DNA from: Bacteroides rodentium JCM 16496
Lineage (GTDB): Bacteria; Bacteroidota; Bacteroidia; Bacteroidales; Bacteroidaceae
Reading direction: 5' to 3'
Length of the DNA: 51,970 nucleotides
Assembly (NCBI RefSeq): GCF_000614125.1
Contig: NZ_BAKJ01000035.1
Location: 1-51,970 of the forward strand
Shown piece after piece: positions 1 to 7,924 of this stretch (position 1 is its first letter; each line of letters begins with the position of its first letter). The notes beneath the pieces are model-generated. The model did not search any database. It saw nothing but the letters and a program-made list of their open reading frames with translations, and was not told where the DNA came from. A program made the position numbers and the translations under genes.

Positions 1-53
1 ACTCTTCATACCGAAGAACAGGCTGAATATTTTTCCAAAAAAACATGCCACAA

Positions 54-85
54 TTTGCTCTTTTCGTAAATAAGTCGTTACTTTG
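54..85 (+). promoter_or_regulatory. putative promoter of the carB leader
   Basis: TTTG at 54-57, then 20 bp, then TTACTTTG at 78-85, which matches the Bacteroides -7 box TAnnTTTG at seven of eight positions. Transcription would start near 90, about 220 bp upstream of carB. Bases 1-53 hold nothing I can assign: a reading frame open from base 1 stops at 67-69 and is not recognisable. Confidence 0.5.
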
Positions 86-89
86 CACA

Positions 90-248
90 AATTTTAAAGA
101 GACTATGCAATCGCAGGAAATGAGAAGCAAATATAACCTCCGTTCGAATGAATTTCATTCGGGAGCCGTCGGTTTCTCTTTTTTCGAGAAAGATATTTTT
201 AGTTCTTTGGTAATGCGTTAATCCTTTGTTGGGTGACGCATTTTTTTT
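90..248 (+). ncRNA. structured carB leader or small RNA ending in a terminator
   Basis: Between the promoter at 54-85 and carB lies a run of hairpins. One has arms 138-141/162-165 and 145-151/155-161 (CGAATGA, 3-nt loop, TCATTCG). A second pairs TTTCTC 173-178 with GAGAAA 186-191. A third is a terminator at 212-248. This could be an attenuated 5' leader controlling carB, or a free small RNA of about 155 nt. I saw no PyrR-type box and cannot tell which model holds. Confidence 0.35.
212..248 (+). terminator. intrinsic terminator in front of carB
   Basis: A nine-pair stem (AATGCGTTA 212-220 with TGACGCATT 234-242, one G-U pair, 13-nt loop) runs into eight T residues at 241-248. It lies 65 bp before the carB start codon, and no good promoter is visible between it and the gene, so attenuation is plausible. 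Confidence 0.6.
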
Positions 249-312
249 GTGAAATAGCTACAACTCGTAGTTCGTAGCTTGTAACTCGTAACTTAATAGA
301 CAACAAGAGAAT

Positions 313-3300
313 ATGGAAAAGAATTTAAAGAAAGTGCTTGTCTTGGGCTCTGGTGCGCTCAAGATTGGTCAGGCCGGAGAGTTTGACTATTCCGGTTCGC
401 AGGCGCTGAAGGCGTTGCGCGAAGAAGGTATCGGTTCTGTTTTGGTAAACCCGAACATTGCTACTATCCAGACATCGGAAGGTATCGCCGATCAAGTCTA
501 TTTCCTGCCGGTGACTCCCTATTTTGTGGAAGAAATCATCAAGAAAGAACGTCCCGACGGCATTTTGCTGGCATTCGGCGGACAGACGGCACTGAACTGC
601 GGTACGGAACTCTACCAGAATGGAATTCTTCAGAAATATGGCGTGCGCGTATTGGGTACCTCCGTTGAGGCGATTATGTACACCGAAGACCGCGACCTCT
701 TTGTAAAGAAACTGGACGAAATTCCGATGAAGACTCCGAAGAGCCACGCTGTGGAGAGCATGGAAGACGCACTGAAGGCAGCCCGCGAAATCGGCTACCC
801 GGTGATGGTGCGCTCGGCTTACGCCCTGGGTGGACTGGGAAGCGGTATTTGTCCGGACGAAGAAGCCTTCATTAAATTGGCCGAAAGCTCTTTCACTTTT
901 TCCAAGCAGATTCTGGTAGAAGAGTCGCTGAAAGGCTGGAAAGAAATTGAATTCGAGGTAATCCGCGATGCCAACGACCACTGCTTCACCGTGGCAAGCA
1001 TGGAGAACTTCGACCCGCTGGGCATCCATACGGGTGAGTCCATCGTAGTGGCTCCCACTTGCTCGCTGACCGACGAGCAGGTGAAGATGCTGCAGGAACT
1101 CTCCACCAAATGTATCCGCCACCTGGGCATCGTGGGCGAGTGTAACATCCAGTATGCGTTCAACGCCGAGACAAACGACTATCGCGTCATCGAGGTGAAC
1201 GCACGTTTGTCCCGTTCCTCCGCTTTGGCTTCCAAGGCTACCGGTTATCCGCTGGCATTCGTGGCTGCCAAGATTGCGCTGGGCTATACGCTCGACCAGA
1301 TTGGCGAGATGGGAACTCCCAACTCTGCATACGCCGCTCCGCAGCTTGACTACCTGATTTGCAAGATTCCGCGTTGGGACTTGACGAAGTTCGTAGGCGT
1401 CAGCCGCGAAATCGGTTCGAGCATGAAGTCCGTGGGCGAAATCATGTCCATCGGTCGCTCTTTCGAAGAAATCATCCAGAAAGGTCTGCGCATGATTGGT
1501 CAGGGAATGCACGGCTTTGTGGGTAATGAGGGCGTGGAATTCGAGGACCTGGATTATGAACTGTCTCACCCCACCGACTTGCGTGTCTTTGCCATTGCCG
1601 AGGCTTTGGAGAAGGGATATACCATCGACCGTATCTTCGAGCTAACCAAGATTGATCCCTGGTTCTTGGGCAAGCTGAAGAACATCGTAGACTACAAGCA
1701 GAAACTTTCTCAATATAATAAGGTAGAAGACATCCCCGCCGACGTGCTGCGCGAAGCAAAAGTGCTTGGCTTCTCCGACTTCCAGATTGCCCGTTTCGTA
1801 CTGAATCCGCAAGGCAATATGGAGAAGGAAAACCTTGCCGTACGTGCCCGTCGTAAGGAATTGGGCATCCTGCCTGCCGTGAAGCGCATCAATACGGTGG
1901 CTTCCGAACATCCGGAACTGACGAACTACCTCTACATGACGTACGCCGTTCAGGGTTACGATGTGAACTATTACAAGAATGAAAAATCAGTGGTTGTACT
2001 TGGCTCGGGCGCTTACCGCATCGGTTCGTCCGTAGAGTTTGACTGGTGTTCGGTGAACGCCATCCAGACTGCCCGCAAGTTGGGCTACAAGTCCATCATG
2101 ATTAACTATAACCCCGAAACCGTTTCTACGGACTACGACATGTGCGACCGTCTGTACTTCGATGAACTCTCCTTCGAACGCGTGCTCGATGTTATCGACT
2201 TGGAACAGCCGCGCGGTGTCATCGTTTCAGTGGGTGGACAGATTCCGAACAACCTGGCTATGAAGCTTCACCGCCAGTCAGTTCCCGTACTGGGTACTTC
2301 TCCCATCTCCATCGACCGTGCAGAAAACCGTAACAAGTTCTCCGCTATGCTTGACCAGCTGGGCATCGACCAGCCGGCTTGGCAGGAACTCACCAGCTTG
2401 GAAGATGTGAAAGGCTTTGTAGAGAAGGTGGGCTATCCGGTACTGGTGCGTCCGTCTTACGTGCTCTCCGGTGCTGCGATGAACGTATGCTACGACGAAG
2501 AGGAGTTGGAGAACTTCTTGAAGATGGCTGCCGAAGTATCCAAGGAATATCCGGTTGTTGTATCCCAGTTCTTGCAGAACACCAAGGAAATCGAGTTCGA
2601 CGCTGTTGCCCAAAACGGTGAAGTGGTGGAATACGCCATCTCCGAGCACGTAGAGTTTGCCGGTGTACACTCCGGTGACGCTACGCTGGTATTCCCGGCA
2701 CAGAAGATTTACTTTGCAACGGCACGCCGCATTAAGAAAATCAGCCGCCAGATTGCAAAGGAACTCAATATCTCCGGTCCTTTCAACATCCAGTTCCTGG
2801 CTCGCAACAACGAGGTGAAGGTTATCGAGTGTAACCTCCGTGCATCGCGCAGCTTCCCGTTCGTATCGAAGGTGCTGAAGCGCAACTTCATCGAGACTGC
2901 TACCCGCATCATGCTCGACGCTCCTTATACACAACCGGACAAGTCGGCATTCGACATCGACCGCATCGGTGTAAAGGCAAGCCAGTTCTCCTTCTCCCGT
3001 CTGCACAAGGCAGACCCGGTGTTGGGTGTAGACATGTCGTCTACCGGTGAGGTGGGCTGCATTGGCGACGACTTCTCCGAAGCTTTGCTGAATGCCATGA
3101 TTGCTACCGGATTCAGAATCCCCCGTGCCGAAAAGGGCGTGATGTTCTCCTCCGGAGCCATGAAGTCCAAGGTAGATTTGCTGGATGCCAGCCGCATGCT
3201 CTTTGCCAAAGGCTATAAGATTTATGCTACGGCAGGTACAGCCGCTTTCCTCAACGCTCACGGCGTGACGACGGAAGCCGTTTACTGGCCGGATGAACGT

Positions 3301-3540
3301 CCGGATGCGGAAAATAATGTGATGACGATGATTGCCGACCATGCTTTCGACCTGATTGTCAACATTCCGAAGAACCATACGAAACGTGAGTTGACCAATG
3401 GCTACAAGATTCGTCGCGGCGCCATCGACCACAATATCCCGTTGATTACCAATGCCCGCCTGGCAAGTGCCTTTATCGAGGCATTCTGCGAAATGAATCT
3501 GGAAGGTATCCAGATTAAGAGCTGGCAGGAGTACAAATAA
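313..3540 (+). CDS. carB: carbamoyl-phosphate synthase large subunit
   Basis: It makes carbamoyl phosphate from bicarbonate, ATP and ammonia supplied by the small subunit CarA, feeding pyrimidine and arginine synthesis in the cytoplasm. The 1075 residues match the usual length (about 1070). The duplicated layout is visible: the first half opens with VLGSGALKIGQAGEFDYSGS near residue 9, and the second half with VVLGSGAYRIGSSVEFDW near residue 557. Each half carries an ATP-grasp domain, and a C-terminal MGS-like allosteric domain begins near residue 940. carA is not in the window; it may lie just upstream of base 1. The frame is intact over 3.2 kb. Control through the terminator-containing leader is inferred. 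Confidence 0.98.
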   Translation: MEKNLKKVLVLGSGALKIGQAGEFDYSGSQALKALREEGIGSVLVNPNIATIQTSEGIADQVYFLPVTPYFVEEIIKKERPDGILLAFGGQTALNCGTELYQNGILQKYGVRVLGTSVEAIMYTEDRDLFVKKLDEIPMKTPKSHAVESMEDALKAAREIGYPVMVRSAYALGGLGSGICPDEEAFIKLAESSFTFSKQILVEESLKGWKEIEFEVIRDANDHCFTVASMENFDPLGIHTGESIVVAPTCSLTDEQVKMLQELSTKCIRHLGIVGECNIQYAFNAETNDYRVIEVNARLSRSSALASKATGYPLAFVAAKIALGYTLDQIGEMGTPNSAYAAPQLDYLICKIPRWDLTKFVGVSREIGSSMKSVGEIMSIGRSFEEIIQKGLRMIGQGMHGFVGNEGVEFEDLDYELSHPTDLRVFAIAEALEKGYTIDRIFELTKIDPWFLGKLKNIVDYKQKLSQYNKVEDIPADVLREAKVLGFSDFQIARFVLNPQGNMEKENLAVRARRKELGILPAVKRINTVASEHPELTNYLYMTYAVQGYDVNYYKNEKSVVVLGSGAYRIGSSVEFDWCSVNAIQTARKLGYKSIMINYNPETVSTDYDMCDRLYFDELSFERVLDVIDLEQPRGVIVSVGGQIPNNLAMKLHRQSVPVLGTSPISIDRAENRNKFSAMLDQLGIDQPAWQELTSLEDVKGFVEKVGYPVLVRPSYVLSGAAMNVCYDEEELENFLKMAAEVSKEYPVVVSQFLQNTKEIEFDAVAQNGEVVEYAISEHVEFAGVHSGDATLVFPAQKIYFATARRIKKISRQIAKELNISGPFNIQFLARNNEVKVIECNLRASRSFPFVSKVLKRNFIETATRIMLDAPYTQPDKSAFDIDRIGVKASQFSFSRLHKADPVLGVDMSSTGEVGCIGDDFSEALLNAMIATGFRIPRAEKGVMFSSGAMKSKVDLLDASRMLFAKGYKIYATAGTAAFLNAHGVTTEAVYWPDERPDAENNVMTMIADHAFDLIVNIPKNHTKRELTNGYKIRRGAIDHNIPLITNARLASAFIEAFCEMNLEGIQIKSWQEYK

Positions 3541-3566
3541 TTTGTTTGCTCTGTAAACGATTGCAG

Positions 3567-3598
3567 GAGCGGAAGGCCGAAAGGTTTTCCGCTCTTTT
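3567..3598 (+). terminator. terminator after carB
   Basis: GAGCGGAA at 3567-3574 pairs with TTCCGCTC at 3587-3594, followed by TTTT. It lies 27 bp after the carB stop codon. Confidence 0.7.
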
Positions 3599-3680
3599 GG
3601 TATACTGGGTTTATTCCCCTATCTTTGTTCGGAGTTATAGTCGAACAGAATTGGTTTGCGAAAAAATACGGGGTAACTTA

Positions 3681-3812
3681 CTTCTCCTCCTCCGGGGAGG
3701 AGGAGTACCCGTAGGGGGAGGTGGTAGCGATACACACTGTACTGTTTTTCATAGCTTTATGCTCCCTACCACCCCGCCCGTTGGGCACCCCTCCTCCCGG
3801 AGGAGGGGAATT
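3681..3812. repeat. GC-rich intergenic inverted repeat, MITE-like
   Basis: Two arms of about 45 bp, near 3681-3728 and 3772-3812, are imperfect reverse complements. Both read CTCCTCC...GGAGGAG...CCC...GGGG(T)GGTAG from the outside in, and the outer part of each arm is itself palindromic (CCTCCTCC/GGAGGAGG). The inner 45 bp are AT-richer. There is no transposase gene. It fills most of the 358-bp gap between carB and the acetyltransferase. A 118-codon frame crossing it is not a gene. Confidence 0.6.
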
Positions 3813-3898
3813 AAGATACTCTCTCTATTCGCTTTTCTTTTCGCAAACCATTTCTGTTCTACTATAAATCCCTATTATGAATCAAAAGAAGAAATAAT

Positions 3899-4459
3899 AT
3901 GAATGAAGTAGAAAAAATGCGTAGCTCCCAGTTGGCAGATATGTCCGTTCCGGAGATACAAATGAAGTTCGAGCATGCCAAGCGCTTGCTGGCAAAGATG
4001 CGTGTGATGAGTACTTACGATGAGGATTACCGGAGCTTGTTGGAGGAACTGGTGCCGGGTATTCCCGCTACTTCCATCATCTGCCCGCCCTTCCATTGCG
4101 ACCACGGGGATGGTATCCGGCTGGGTGAGCATGTCTTTGTCAATGCCAATTGTACTTTCCTGGACGGGGGATATATCACGATTGGTGCCCATACGTTGGT
4201 CGGTCCATGCGTACAGATATACACTCCCCATCATCCGATGGATTATATCGAGCGTCGTACGGAAAAGGAATATGCCTATCCGGTGACGATAGGAGAGGAT
4301 TGCTGGATTGGCGGCGGTGCCATATTGTGTCCGGGCGTCACCATCGGCGACCGTTGTATCATCGGGGCGGGTAGTGTGGTGACGAAAGATATTCCATCCG
4401 ATAGCATAGCCGTTGGCAATCCGGCAAAGGTTATCCGGAAAAATGAGGCAAAAAAGTGA
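3899..4459 (+). CDS. maltose/galactoside-type O-acetyltransferase (hexapeptide repeat)
   Basis: This is a 186-residue member of the LacA/Maa/NodL family, which transfers acetyl from acetyl-CoA to a sugar hydroxyl. The N-terminal Mac domain is visible (residues 1-60, EKMRSSQLADM...). It is followed by left-handed beta-helix repeats (IGAHTLVGP, IGEDCWIGGGAI, GVTIGDRCIIGAGSVV) and the family ending VGNPAKVIR. The family's catalytic histidine should lie in YTPHHP near residue 105. It stands alone between a repeat element and two tRNA genes. The acceptor sugar cannot be told from the sequence. Confidence 0.9.
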   Translation: MNEVEKMRSSQLADMSVPEIQMKFEHAKRLLAKMRVMSTYDEDYRSLLEELVPGIPATSIICPPFHCDHGDGIRLGEHVFVNANCTFLDGGYITIGAHTLVGPCVQIYTPHHPMDYIERRTEKEYAYPVTIGEDCWIGGGAILCPGVTIGDRCIIGAGSVVTKDIPSDSIAVGNPAKVIRKNEAKK

Positions 4460-4533
4460 ACGTGCTAAATGCTTGAAAAACAGAGTGTGTCGCTAAATGA
4501 CTAAAAAAATATCGAAAAATATTATGCAAAAGT

Positions 4534-4564
4534 TTTGGTAATGTCAAAATAAGCTGTACCTTTG
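4534..4564 (+). promoter_or_regulatory. promoter of the tRNA-Val pair
   Basis: TTTG at 4534-4537, 19 bp, then TACCTTTG at 4557-4564: a full match to the Bacteroides sigma-ABfr consensus, 25 bp before the first tRNA. Confidence 0.85.
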
Positions 4565-4589
4565 CATCGCTTTTGAAACGGAAGTGTAC

Positions 4590-4664
4590 GGGCGTTTAGC
4601 TCAGCTGGTTCAGAGCATCTGCCTTACAAGCAGAGGGTCGGCGGTTCGAATCCGTCAACGCCCA
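4590..4664 (+). tRNA. tRNA-Val (anticodon UAC), copy 1
   Basis: A 75-nt cloverleaf. The acceptor stem is GGGCGTT/AACGCCC with discriminator A at 4664. The anticodon stem TCTGC/GCAGA encloses the loop CTTACAA with anticodon TAC. The T-arm contains GGTTCGAATCC. No CCA is encoded. Confidence 0.97.
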
Positions 4665-4695
4665 CACAAAATCCAAGCACTTTCGTTCATCAAAA

Positions 4696-4770
4696 GGGCG
4701 TTTAGCTCAGCTGGTTCAGAGCATCTGCCTTACAAGCAGAGGGTCGGCGGTTCGAATCCGTCAACGCCCA
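4696..4770 (+). tRNA. tRNA-Val (anticodon UAC), copy 2
   Basis: Identical over 75 nt to the copy at 4590-4664 and separated from it by 31 bp, so both probably come from one transcript that ends at the terminator at 4788. Confidence 0.97.
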
Positions 4771-4787
4771 CTGGAAATTTTCATTCG

Positions 4788-4825
4788 AAAGTGGTCTTGC
4801 AAGTGATTGCAAGACCACTTTTTTT
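4788..4825 (+). terminator. terminator of the tRNA-Val transcript
   Basis: A perfect 15-bp stem, AAAGTGGTCTTGCAA (4788-4802) with TTGCAAGACCACTTT (4807-4821), has a 4-nt loop and runs into T residues up to 4825. Confidence 0.92.
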
Positions 4826-4866
4826 ATCCATTAACTTCCTTTTCTTAAAATCTTTATCCTTTATGT

Positions 4867-4896
4867 CTTGTTACTCAGAAAAAAGCAGTAATTTTG
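4867..4896 (+). promoter_or_regulatory. promoter of purB
   Basis: CTTG at 4867-4870, 18 bp, then TAATTTTG at 4889-4896, a full match to TAnnTTTG, 33 bp before the purB start codon. Confidence 0.7.
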
Positions 4897-4928
4897 CAGT
4901 CCGATAATTATCATCATAAATACGACGT

Positions 4929-6275
4929 ATGAAACTTGATTTACTTACCGCAATCTCTCCGATTGACGGTCGATACAGAGGCAAAACAGATGTTTTGGCT
5001 GTCTATTTTTCAGAATTTGCACTGATTAAATACCGTGTACAAGTTGAAGTAGAATACTTTATCACGCTGTGTGAGTTGCCTTTGCCGCAGCTGAAAGGGG
5101 TGGATAAGGGTGTTTTCGAAACCTTGAGAAACATTTACCGTAACTTTTCCGAAGCCGACGCGCAACGCATTAAGGACATTGAGAGCGTGACGAACCATGA
5201 TGTGAAGGCTGTGGAGTATTTCTTGAAAGAAGAGTTTGACAAGTTGGGTGGTATGGACGACTATAAGGAGTTCATCCATTTCGGCCTGACTTCACAAGAT
5301 ATCAATAATACGTCTGTTCCTTTGTCTATAAAGGAGGCGTTGGAGCAGGTGTACTATCCTCAAATAGAGGAACTGATAGCGCAGCTCCGTGCTTATGCGG
5401 AAGAGTGGGCCGCTATCCCCATGCTTGCCAAGACACACGGACAACCGGCTTCGCCTACCCGTTTGGGCAAGGAGGTAATGGTGTTTGTCTACCGTCTGGA
5501 ACGCCAGCTGGCAACGCTGAAGGCTTGCCCGGTGACAGCAAAGTTCGGTGGCGCTACGGGTAATTACAATGCCCATCATGTGGCTTATCCGGAATATGAC
5601 TGGAAGGCATTCGGCAATAAGTTCGTTTCCGAAAAGCTTGGCTTGGAACGCGAGGAGTATACTACCCAGATATCCAATTACGATAATCTGTCTGCCATCT
5701 TTGATGCCATGAAGCGCATCAATACGGTGATGATTGATATGAACCGTGACTTCTGGCAATATATCTCTATGGAATACTTCAAGCAGAAGATTAAAGCCGG
5801 TGAGGTGGGCTCCAGCGCGATGCCGCACAAGGTGAACCCGATTGACTTTGAAAATGCGGAAGGAAACCTGGGCATGGCGAATGCTATTCTTGAGCACTTG
5901 GCGGTAAAACTGCCGGTTTCCCGTTTGCAGCGTGACTTGACTGACTCTACCGTGCTCCGCAATGTGGGTATGCCGTTCGGGCATATCATTATTGCCATAC
6001 AAAGTTCTTTGAAGGGTTTGCGTAAGTTGCTGTTAAACGAACCGGCCATTTACCGTGACCTGGACAATTGCTGGAGTGTGGTGGCCGAGGCTATCCAGAC
6101 CATTCTGCGCCGCGAGGCCTATCCGCATCCCTATGAAGCGTTGAAAGCGTTGACCCGTACCAATCAGGCCATTACGGAAGCGTCCATCAAGGAATTTATA
6201 GAAGGACTGAATGTGAGTGAAGAGATAAAGAAAGAATTGCGGGTGATTACTCCCCATACTTATACGGGAATTTAA
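4929..6275 (+). CDS. purB: adenylosuccinate lyase
   Basis: It splits fumarate from SAICAR and from adenylosuccinate, two steps of purine synthesis, as a cytoplasmic tetramer. It has 448 residues, usual for the family. The N-terminus LTAISPIDGRY is typical of PurB. The fumarase/aspartase superfamily signature SSAMPHKVNPIDFEN lies near residues 297-311, HGQPASPT near 178, and TSQDINNT near 119. It has its own promoter (4867-4896). An imperfect hairpin (TGCCGGA/TCCGGCA, 6291-6327) follows the stop but lacks a T-run. Confidence 0.97.
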   Translation: MKLDLLTAISPIDGRYRGKTDVLAVYFSEFALIKYRVQVEVEYFITLCELPLPQLKGVDKGVFETLRNIYRNFSEADAQRIKDIESVTNHDVKAVEYFLKEEFDKLGGMDDYKEFIHFGLTSQDINNTSVPLSIKEALEQVYYPQIEELIAQLRAYAEEWAAIPMLAKTHGQPASPTRLGKEVMVFVYRLERQLATLKACPVTAKFGGATGNYNAHHVAYPEYDWKAFGNKFVSEKLGLEREEYTTQISNYDNLSAIFDAMKRINTVMIDMNRDFWQYISMEYFKQKIKAGEVGSSAMPHKVNPIDFENAEGNLGMANAILEHLAVKLPVSRLQRDLTDSTVLRNVGMPFGHIIIAIQSSLKGLRKLLLNEPAIYRDLDNCWSVVAEAIQTILRREAYPHPYEALKALTRTNQAITEASIKEFIEGLNVSEEIKKELRVITPHTYTGI

Positions 6276-6411
6276 GCAACCTCAGAAGTGTGCCGGAGGA
6301 ATTTCAACTTTTTAGTCCGGCAATTGTTATAGAAACATATAAAATTCAAGGTATAATAGAGACAATGAATGGCCGTGAGGCCAAGGTTTAATTTTATTCG
6401 AATAAAAAACA

Positions 6412-7895
6412 ATGAGTACAGAAAACGAAACTTGGCGTGATGCTTCTTCCGCAGAGGAGAACTCAGGTGCCGGCCGCGATGGTAACCAATTTAACAAGGA
6501 AGGTGGCTACAGCGTCCGTCTTACAACCGTGATAATGGCGACCGTCCTTATCGTCCCAGATTTAATAGTGAAAACGGCGACCGCCCGCAGCGTCCTTATA
6601 ACAGTGACCGCCCTTATCGCCCGCGCTTTAATCCTGGTGCGGACAATGGTGACCGTCCGCAGCGTCCTCGTTACAATAACGATAATGGCGACCGTCCCTA
6701 TCGTCCGCGCTATAACAGCGAAGGCGGCGACCGTCCGCAACGTCCTTATGGAAACAATTCGGGTGACCGTCCTTACCGTCCGCGCTACAACAGCGAAGGT
6801 GGCGACCGTCCGCAACGCCCTTATAATAGTGACCGTCCGCAGCGCCCTCGCTACAATAATGAGGGTGGTGACCGTCCGCAACGTCCTTATAACAGTGACC
6901 GCTCCTACAGCAGCGACCGTTCTTATAATACGGACCGTCCCTATCGTCCGCGCTACAACAGCGAAGATGGCGACCGTCCGCAGCGTCCTCGCTACAATAA
7001 TGAGGGTGGTGACCGTCCTTATCGTCCACGCTTCAATTCGGGTGGTGGAAGACCTGGCGGATACGGCAACAGAGACAGCTATAGCCGTCCAGTCCGTCGT
7101 TCGGCCGATTATGACCCCAATGCTAAGTACAGCAAGAAGAAACAGATAGAATATAAGGAGCAGTTTGTGGACCCGAACGAGCCTATCCGTCTGAATAAAT
7201 TCCTCGCCAATGCCGGTGTTTGCTCCCGTCGCGAGGCTGATGAATTCATCACTGCCGGAGTTGTTTCAGTAAACGGAGAGGTGGTGACGGAATTGGGAAC
7301 CAAGATTAAGCGTGGCGATGAAGTGAAGTTCCACGACCAGACGGTCAGCATCGAACGTAAGATTTACGTCCTGCTGAACAAGCCGAAAGATACAGTGACT
7401 ACTTCGGATGATCCCCAGGCACGTCGCACGGTGATGGATTTGGTGAAGGGCGCATGTGACGAACGTATCTATCCGGTAGGTCGTCTGGACCGCAATACTA
7501 CAGGTGTATTGCTGCTGACAAACGATGGTGACCTGGCCTCCAAGCTGACGCATCCCAAGTATCTGAAGAAGAAGATATATCATGTGCATTTGGACAAGAA
7601 CCTGACAAAAGCCGATATGGAGCAGATTGCAGCCGGCATTCAACTGGATGACGGGGAAATCCATGCAGATGCCATCAGCTATACGGATGACTTCAAGAAG
7701 GATGATGTCGGTATTGAAATCCACTCCGGCAAGAACCGTATCGTGCGTCGTATCTTCGAATCGCTGGGATACAAGGTGATGAAACTGGACCGTGTGTATT
7801 TTGCCGGTTTAACCAAGAAAGGCTTGCGCCGCGGCGAATGGCGTTACCTCACGGAACAAGAGGTGAACTTCCTGCGCATGGGTTCTTTTGAGTAA
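6412..7895 (+). CDS. rluB: rluB-type 23S rRNA pseudouridine synthase with long repeat-rich N-terminus; one-base frameshift
   Basis: The C-terminal 242 residues (from 7167) are an intact RsuA/RluB-family enzyme. An S4-like domain (IRLNKFLANAGVCSRREADE) is followed by the catalytic region GRLDRNTTGVLLLTNDGDLA, whose aspartate is the expected nucleophile. Upstream, the same frame from 6513 encodes about 215 residues of degenerate GDRPQRPY / NSDRPYRPRYN repeats, probably disordered. The start ATG at 6412 (MSTENETWRD) is one frame off. Adding one base near 6512 (TACAG|CGTCCG) joins them into about 494 residues. GTG 7167 has AAGGAG upstream and could start the core alone, but the full form is more likely. 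asnS follows after 29 bp. Confidence 0.85.
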
Positions 7896-7924
7896 TATAT
7901 ATAATAAGGTATAATAACTGTTTT

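Noticed and set aside
1..69. C-terminal end of carA
   Set aside because: The open frame (ending CHNLLFS) does not resemble the end of CarA; too short to assign.
325..1569. 414-codon minus-strand frame opposite carB, and similar long antisense frames opposite asnS (7844-9373) and carB (2278-3432)
   Set aside because: They are shadows of GC-biased codons of intact conserved genes; composition (His/Gln/Arg-rich) is not protein-like.
3546..3902. 118-codon plus-strand frame between carB and the acetyltransferase
   Set aside because: It runs through the carB terminator and the GC-rich inverted repeat, and shows no protein-like pattern.
4584..4907. 107-codon frame over the tRNA pair
   Set aside because: It crosses both tRNA genes and their terminator; the repeated peptide only reflects the duplicated tRNA.
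6507..7029. Antisense frames in the rluB repeat region
   Set aside because: Made by the DNA repeat; low-complexity strings with no start context.
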